DNA from: Scatophagus argus
Lineage: Eukaryota > Chordata > Actinopteri > Scatophagidae
Direction: 5' to 3'
Assembly (NCBI RefSeq): GCF_020382885.2
Contig: NC_058512.1
Span: 9,636,802-9,700,801, forward strand
DNA: 64,000 nt
Within the stretch, counting starts at the first letter, position 1. The number at the start of each line of letters is the position of its first letter. The notes under the pieces were generated by a model. That model was not told where the DNA came from and ran no database searches. It worked only from the letters and a program-made list of their open reading frames with translations. Below, piece after piece: positions 57,041-64,000 of the stretch. The position numbers were made by a program, and so were the translations under genes.

Positions 57041-59329
57041 ACTTTATTACTTAGCGTAGCGACAAGTAGCGACAAGTACCTCAAAAATGTCCTTCAGTGC
57101 AGTACTACTGTAGCTCACTATTTACTTGTGTAGCTCTCACAGGGTACTTGGTTACCAACTACGTAGCATGATTAACTTTTTGCTGTATCATACTGTAAAA
57201 TACATTTATCTGTCAGCTACGTGATGGTTAATATTTACCTAAACATATCATAATCTTATAAAGTACAACACATTGTTAAATATTAAACTATTGGTTCACA
57301 GAGTCTGTATGGGCCTCCTTGTCATATTTCAGATGTGTTTGTGCCACTGAAGGAAGATTTCCCCTCTTCATTTGAATAATAGAGCGAGGAGCAGAGAGTT
57401 CAAATAATCACGTTGTTCACAAAACGCAAACAAATGTTTAAAAAATGAAAGTCGATTTGCTTAGCACAACTTTGTTTGTTCTTCTTTTCCACTCACATCA
57501 ATCCTCTCAGGACCCCTCTGATTTATCTCATGACCCTTTAGATGGGCCTGGCCAACAAGCTGGGAACTAAAATGCCTAAATGTATATAAAGTACTTAAAA
57601 GTAAGCTACAACAACACATTGCTGCTTACACACAGATGCTTATGCACATTGATAAGGTCACAATCAGTCACAATGGCCTTTTGAAAGAATGCGATCTTTG
57701 ATACTCCTAAGTGCATTCAGCTGGTAAAACTTAAGTGTTATTACAAAGATTTTGAATGGACTTTCACTTGTAATGGAGCATTTTAACATTGTGTCTCAAG
57801 AATGTCCAAATGTCATGGAAAGTTAAAACTATACACGACATATTCCACAGTACACCAGCTGCAGCCAATGCAGGGATTTATTGCTGTTAAATTAGACTGC
57901 AATAGTTTATCTACCTAAAAACTTTAATTGAGTGTATACAGTAATGTAAAGAAAGTAATAGTCATCAGTTAAGTAAAGTTTCTAAAAGCTCAAGACTGTA
58001 CTTACAGCAATTACATTAAAGTAGTAAATGTGCTTTTCGACTCTCTGCTACTGTAGAAGAGACAGAGTCTCTGTCTGTCTCTGGCTGCACAAACATGAAG
58101 GGCTTGAACTGCTGAATGTCTGCAGGCCATTTCAGCGTTGGCTCCAATCCAGAACAGGATCTTCTGTTATCTGACACTCCTCCGTTTCTTTTAGAGGGAC
58201 GAATAGGCATCGAAGATGGATGGCCTCAAGCCCCCCCCCTGTGAACATGAAAATGCCTCGCGAGCAGAGCAGCTACAAGTCAGCAGGATGTTGATATTAT
58301 TCTGTCTGTGACAGGTCCATGCAGGGTGCTGCAGTATTAAATGCTGACACGGAAAGCAGCTGGTGAAAAAAAAACTCTCTCGAATGTGTCCGTCATGTTT
58401 GAGAGGAATTATTAACTTTAAGGGTTTTGTAGAAGTTTGACCAAGGTGGGGTATGCCGCACTAACACTTCTTTGTCAATGTAAAATGTAAGACAAGGCCC
58501 CAGGTTTAACTGTGTTACGGCAATATATTTGTCTGCCTGTAGTGAGTCAAAAAAAAAGAACAAGACTGGAAAGGTAGCATGCACCAAAATGTTTAGTCTC
58601 TATAGATCTCTATAACACACAGAACCACATGGCAGTAAGCAGTTCAGAGGTGTGTCCCGCTGACCGAAAGTTTAACCCCATTTTATGTTTTCTGATATGC
58701 CTCTGGTCCTTTGTTTGGAGCTTCACAAACATTCCTCTGCAGATAAAAAAACAGTCGGGGTACAATTAAAGGCAGTGAACCCATTTCAGGAATTTAGAAC
58801 TGCGTGTAATCTCCTGTGGGGATAAAGATATCATCCTGTCATCTTCTTTATACCCAGGAAGTTTTTTACAATGGGGCTAGAACAGTAGGGTTCACCAGGT
58901 CATTGTTATTTTATTGTTACTACAAAACATGCAAAAATTCCATCACAACTGTTTATCTAAATAATATATAATAGAATATGAATATGTTAATATGTGTTGA
59001 TAGCGTAGACTCTAGCTGTAGACCTTGTAACATGATACAGGTACACAGCACAGCCCACTATACAAACTAAAACTTTAATAGTTTAGCTTGTCAGGGAGGT
59101 TAAATGTGAAGATCATAACCCCAAATAAGGTTTGAATAAAGTTTCAGACTCTATAGCATTGAAAAAAAAGGTTTTACAATTCATCTTCATTTTACATTAC
59201 CTACTGTACCAAATTATTGCTCTATGAGGCTCTACAAACCTTTCGAGCTCTTTCAGATCACTGTTTCCTACTCCCCAAATGTTTTGGCTGTGAAAAAGCT
59301 CTCAACAATCATGGCATTAGCAGCATTTA

Positions 59330-59465
59330 GCATTTAGCAGCTGAAGAGTCAGATATTTTCCTCAGGAGTTGGAGGAGACCAAAAATGAGCTAAACTGAAG
59401 GTAAAACTCGGATTTGCATTCATCAGGTCAGCAGAAACATGATCTGCTCAGCCACTGCTAGTCAG
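59330..59465 (+). mobile_element. Teleost dispersed repeat fragment
   Basis: Carries TTAGCATTTAGCAGCTGAAG, then TCCTCAGGAGTTGGAGGAGA and CATTCATCAGGT, a word order recurring in percomorph repeats. Ends are not resolved. Confidence 0.45.
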
Positions 59466-59927
59466 ATAACCTCTACTATGTCTGTGTTGTCTTCACAGCT
59501 TGTTGTGCTGCTCACAAATGGCCAAAAAAATTTCAAGTGATGAAAGTTATCTTAACTGTTTATCAAAAGCTCAGTCAGTTCATTTCAGGATACCATCTTT
59601 AATAAATCAGCCTGCTTATATCCACTCATATGTCTTGCTAATTTAAAGATTTAGTATCTGCAGCAATAAAAATACATGATGGGATCTCACATTATTAAAT
59701 TCTTCCCTATCTGCCATCTATCACTGTTTCCATGCATTATTAGTGATAGATCATTGATTACCTCTGACTTGCCAACTACAAAAAGTCCACAAAATGTAAA
59801 TGTTATTCAAATCATGTTTATTTCTGAAGCAACAGCAGGCAAACATCACTTTATCTTTAAAAGTGGGCCACGAATTAATGAGCCCAAATCAAAATTAAGC
59901 TAATTTACAACTGTTTTTATTATGGCA

Positions 59928-59930
<3 letters not shown>

Positions 59931-59968
<38 letters not shown>
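59931..59968 (+). repeat. (TG)19 microsatellite
   Basis: Perfect dinucleotide repeat of 38 bp. Confidence 0.97.
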
Positions 59969-59971
<3 letters not shown>

Positions 59972-60271
59972 CGTGTATACAAAGGTTGATGGTTTACATT
60001 GAATAAAAACAAACAAAAACAAAAACAAGAAAAAAAAAACTGGGATAAAACATTTATTTTAGGATGTGGGCGGCTCGCTGAGTTGTTTTTATGTCAACAA
60101 CAACCCATAAACACAAAGCGTGTGCATTCAGGGACAGAGTCGTCCTTAAAGTGCAAATGAGTAAACATTTCATTTCGACGATCAAAGGTAGTAATTTACT
60201 CTGCATGTCCACAACACACTCATGCACACAGGCACACACTCTTCTTATGCTGTCATAGACAAACACACATG

Positions 60272-60297
60272 CACACACACACACACACACACACACA
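60272..60297 (+). repeat. (CA)13 microsatellite
   Basis: Perfect dinucleotide repeat of 26 bp, about 300 bp from the TG repeat and of opposite strand sense. Confidence 0.95.
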
Positions 60298-61733
60298 AAC
60301 TGTCCTGTTCATTAATATCCCTGTAGAAACAAACAACAGATTTTCCTGAATAATAGCATGGAAAGAGAACAGACACACATTAACATCTGTAGGCAGGATA
60401 ACATTTTATCAAATGCCGCCCAAAACTCAATCTCAAATTTATTAGAATATTAATGTATATGTAAACATGCTCTCTGCAGGATCTGATGTGCTACAGTAAA
60501 TAATCATGCCCATCTTTTAAAAAAGCAATACAAAAGGATGTGAATGTCAAAAAGAAAGTGTTGCAATTCATGCATGTCACAGCAAGGCGAGACGCATGTG
60601 CAAGCTGTAGCACCACAGAGGAGAAGATAAAAGCAGAGCTACTTATTTGTCTTTTCATTGCCATTTATGTGTTAACGGAGTGGACATTTTCCTCATTGCT
60701 TATGGCCTGATTCAGAATTATTCACAAACCACCAGTGGACAAAATTATTTGGGGCTAGTCCTATTTGCTGAAAAAAAAATGGATCGCCTGCTCACCATCT
60801 GTGCCTGAAAGGGTCCTAACAAGGTCTGATAGAGGCAGTAATCAGTTCATCAGCAGCTCAAACTCTGTGTGTGTCGTCTGCATGTCTGCCTGTGCGTATC
60901 AGGCTGAGACGTCCCCATAAAGCTGCAGTATCTTTGCTGTGTTATCAATACCTACCGAAGCATCAGTGCTGGAATTTTAAATTAAAGTGGATTCAGTATG
61001 TTTGATTTGCTTACCATAACTCAGCATTTATTAAAAAAATAATTCCCAAATAACCGCTGTGGTTCGACAGAAAAAATGGATGTAAATAATCTCACTGCAG
61101 TTGAGCTCTGACTGAAAACATAATATATCACAGCAAAAATGTCAGAGGAACTCAAAGTGATCCATTTCCTAAGTAGCACATTTAGTTGCTTTGATTTATC
61201 AAGACGTTTCACAGACATGGAGCAGTGGGGGCAAAGTTGTCAGAGAGGCCGAACCAGCTGGGTAAATGCCCTCAGGGAACGTGAATCTTCCCTCATTTCT
61301 CAGCCTCTACAGCAGAGGTGCCCTTGTGCAAGGCACTTAACATCCAGCTGCTCCAGTGGACAGACTAACAAATAGTGGGAAATGTCAGTGTGTGAGACCA
61401 CAATACGTTAACAACGCAAAGCACTGGAAAACAGCAGGCACGTTCAGTTCAGCTTCTCCTGGACACATGAAGGTCAAATCAATCCATAAATAAATGTGTT
61501 AGTGTCTGCACAAGCACAGAGCTGCCTGCTTCACACTGCCGAGTTTCAGTAGTCAGAGCATCCAGAGGGACACACGACACAGTTACTTTTTTCAAAGCTG
61601 TTTTCAGAAACATGTGGGTCACTGTAAGCATCTGCCACAATGACACCTGCTAACACAGGAAGCTAAACTTAGGGAGAGGTGATGCTGAGGAATCTAAGAG
61701 ACAGCCAGTCTAACAGGAAGTGGCTCTGGGCGA

Positions 61734-62337
61734 TCACCTCCCACAGAAGTGCACTGCCACATTTTTTGACTGGTTTTCTTCTCTGAAGCCCCAGGCTCGA
61801 AGCTCCAGCCTGTCCTCCTCCTCCTCTCTATCATCCTCCTCTCCCTCTACCTCCTCGTACAGACTGGGCTCCTCCACAGAGGTCTCCATGTTTGGGTTGT
61901 AGCCACCGAAAGCCTGTGCCTCTCTGTACTCATAAATGGTGGGCAGGCTACTGCGTAAGCCAAACCGGCGCCGCAGGGCCACAAGCAGCGGCTGCGGCAC
62001 GGTGAAGATATCCACATTGTTGCCGAGGTCGACCCAGGCCAGGCTGGGGAACTTCTTAGGATCCTTCACTGCATCTGTCAGGTCTTTCAGGATGGCCACA
62101 GTCAGGCGGTTACCATTGACAGCTAGTATGGTTAGTTTTGGCAGGCAGCTGAGGTAGGGCAGCAGCAGGCGTAAGCTGTCGTCCTGCAGCTCAGTGAAGC
62201 TCAGGTCCACGGCCGACACGGCGTCACTGCTGCTCTGGAGGTAAAAGGCCACGCGGTGGACGTCTCGGCCAGACAGCGGGATGCCTGACAGGTTGACCAC
62301 ATCCCCAGACACTTTCTTCTTCAGGGTGGTCTTCAGA
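61734..62337 (-). CDS. lrrc75b: Leucine-rich repeat protein 75 family, last exon (LRRC75B-like)
   Basis: Partial gene: one terminal exon of 604 bp (one base plus 201 codons including stop), with an acceptor at 62338-62339 reading CAG. The earlier exons lie right of the window. It encodes the conserved leucine-rich core: NLSGIPLSGRDVHRVAFYLQ, DLSFTELQDDSLRLLLPYL, LTILAVNGNRLT and SLAWVDLGNNVDIFTVPQPLL, followed by RRRF and SLPTIYEY. An acidic tail (EEVEGEEDDREEEED) and AVHFCGR follow. Function of the family is poorly known. SLPTIYE and the LRR wording match LRRC75B better than LRRC75A as I recall them. The teleost copy letter cannot be assigned. Confidence 0.8.
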
Positions 62338-64000
62338 CTGTTTGAAAGAGTAGACAAAACGACAAACAACTGTCACTTTGTTTACAACATGGATCACATA
62401 ATGGCCATTTGTTGCAGACAGTATTGAAGGTGTGCTAATTTTTCAGCAGTGGCACTTAATTTTTAAAAAGCAAGTAAAGACAAACAATCTTTGCTTACTG
62501 AGGTTATTGATTTAAAAGGCTCTTTAATGGGGTGCCACACTGTCCCATAAGTACAGAGGAACTGCAAAGTATGCAAAAAAGAAACAGCTCTACACTCTGA
62601 AGTGTACACCAGTAGAGTGTGCGGAGTGGAGCGATCAATAACGTAGAGACGAGAATTTGCATTTAAAGTCCCTCAAGCAACAAATTCTGCCACCGGGGCT
62701 GAATGTCACCCACTGAAAAGCTCCGGCTGTCCACCTCTAAGCCAGCTCTGTAAGTCCAAAAGTACAAAACAACCATCAAACAAAAATAAAGACATAAAGG
62801 AGTGATTGGAAAACAGAACTAACAAGGCAAAATAAGAACGAAAATGTTTAGAAACAAAGATGTCATCTTGTTTTGACCTTTTTCTTTGGATTTTTAAAAA
62901 CCAGGTCACATGTATTCACAATACTGCGTGAGTGAGACACAAATATGTCCCTTTAGCTGATCAGCAAATTTGAAAAACATGACAAATCACTGGTGTGATC
63001 CCCTTGTCTCAAGCTGCAACTAATCAGGATCAGTTTGTAGCATCATCAAAAAGTTGAAATGAGATACACCATCACTTTAGGGTTCATAAAATCTGGTCAG
63101 TGAAAGCAGAGATAATAAAAAGCTGTAGCGAGTCCCTTGAGCCAAAGTATAGCTTTTACGTCTGTATGTTTAAGGAGTTCCCGATTTAGCGTTGCAGACA
63201 TTTAGCAGTGGCACACTGACATTGAACAAAAAAATCTGTTTTTTTTTTTAGCACCTTCCCCTTTCTTGTCAAAACCTGTTGCCCAAATGACCCAGAATGC
63301 AACTTGACCACCAAAGTTGCGGTGCAAAAACTCAAAACTCAGAAGCAGCTATCCTCACTTGCTGCACGCAGAAACGAGGGCACACAAAAGATTATTATTA
63401 TTTATTTATTTTTGCATAGGCTGCAGTACAATCCAAGCCCTGAAAACAAATTTTGATGTGTAAATCCAGTGGAGTTCCCGTTCAGCTACAGCTAGCAGCT
63501 GGCTAACTTAGTGTGCTTCTCTCCAAAACTAACAAAATACACCTACCAGCAGTTCTAACACACTAATGAACACTTTTGAGTTACAAGAATACAATTTAAA
63601 ATGTTGGTATATATTAGTGAGCTTTAGAAATGCTGGCAGCCAGATTTTGTTATCTTTAGAGTGAGCCAGGTTTTATATTTCCCCCTGCCTCCAGTATTTA
63701 TGCTAATTTAAAGTTATCTGGCTGCTGGCAGTAGCTTCAGATTTATCGTACATACAAGAGTGGGATCTACTAGTAGAGTTTTTCTTTTAAAAAAATAATA
63801 AAGAAAGACAAACTTTTGTTTAAAGTTTTGTCAGAATTTGATGAACCTCTTCTGAGATATTGTGTGGAACAGACAGGAGTATAAAAGCCTAGATGATAGA
63901 TGGGTGAACACACTATAAAGCGAAAAAAGGGTGAGAAACAAGGGTGTTAAAGGCGAGTGATAATCTATTCCAGTGACTTCAGACTTCAGACAGAAGGTAT
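62338..64000 (-). other. lrrc75b intron sequence
   Basis: Upstream intron of the LRRC75-type gene up to the window edge. No further exon of the family was found on the minus strand. It contains a copy of an interspersed repeat at about 63478-63790. Confidence 0.5.
63478..63790 (+). mobile_element. Teleost non-autonomous DNA element, copy 2 (degraded)
   Basis: Shares with the 26823 copy the mirrored arms AGCTACAGCTAGCAGCTGGCTAAC.. and ..CCAGTATTTATGCTAA..GGCTGCTGGCAGTAGCTTCA. The ends are decayed. It lies in the lrrc75b intron. Confidence 0.55.

Larger units (their letters stand above)
53061..59930. other. Intergenic region without a recognised gene
   Basis: About 6.9 kb between the rnf34 promoter and the lrrc75b 3' region. 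It contains simple repeats (a C18 run and AC repeat at 56107-56140, and A23 at 56616-56638), a teleost repeat fragment near 56884-57040 and another near 59330-59465. The reading frames are short, low-complexity and without splice-compatible homology. Confidence 0.5.
59931..61733 (-). other. Probable lrrc75b 3' UTR and downstream sequence
   Basis: Follows the stop codon of the LRRC75-type exon on the minus strand. Minus-strand AATAAA signals lie near 60051 and 61025; which one is used is unknown. It includes TG and CA microsatellites and a short repeat-like segment near 61230-61370. Confidence 0.35.

Overview
The window is vertebrate nuclear DNA, almost certainly from a ray-finned (teleost, probably percomorph) fish. 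The genes are split into many small exons with GT..AG introns, the proteins are close to human orthologues, and introns and spacers carry dispersed repeat families and microsatellites typical of teleost genomes. No prokaryotic, viral or CRISPR content was seen. Family and human comparisons are from memory; no search was run.

Layout, left to right: (1) 953-1870, last three coding exons of the Rho GTPase rhof (+). (2) 4535-9970, tmem120b (-), 12 coding exons, complete. (3) 10974-12213, morn3 (+), 5 coding exons, complete. (4) 13571-14360, orai1 (-), 2 coding exons. (5) 15177-34992, kdm2b (+), 21 coding exons, with an internal alternative first exon at 23200-23253 that makes a short form lacking JmjC. 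(6) 39456-52823, rnf34 (-), 8 coding exons including a 6-bp first coding exon, a 24-bp microexon and a possible 42-bp cassette exon. (7) 61734-62337, the last exon of an LRRC75-family gene, best match lrrc75b (-), whose upstream exons lie beyond the right edge. The segment from about 53.0 to 59.9 kb has no gene I can support.

The block rhof-tmem120b-morn3-orai1-kdm2b-rnf34 keeps the order and alternating orientation remembered for human 12q24.31. Transcription alternates, so the genes share divergent promoter regions (tmem120b/morn3, orai1/kdm2b) and convergent 3' ends (rhof/tmem120b, morn3/orai1, kdm2b/rnf34). LRRC75B is on another human chromosome, so a synteny boundary lies between 53 and 61 kb. 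The genes do unrelated jobs: cytoskeletal signalling, a nuclear-envelope/ER membrane protein, a MORN protein, the store-operated calcium channel pore, an H3K36 demethylase that recruits Polycomb to CpG islands, and a RING E3 ligase. The grouping is inherited synteny, not a pathway.

The most unusual signal is in kdm2b exon 17. Six perfectly phased 42-bp units (31024-31275) encode a 14-residue tandem repeat, and each repeat period supplies a hydrophobic-Lys-x-Glu SUMO consensus followed by acidic or serine residues. Human KDM2B, as remembered, has about one such unit. Other points of note: the short, Met64-like ORAI1 N-terminus, a uORF in front of the short KDM2B form, the unusual rnf34 exons, and an L2/SINE-type insertion with a perfect 12-bp target-site duplication.
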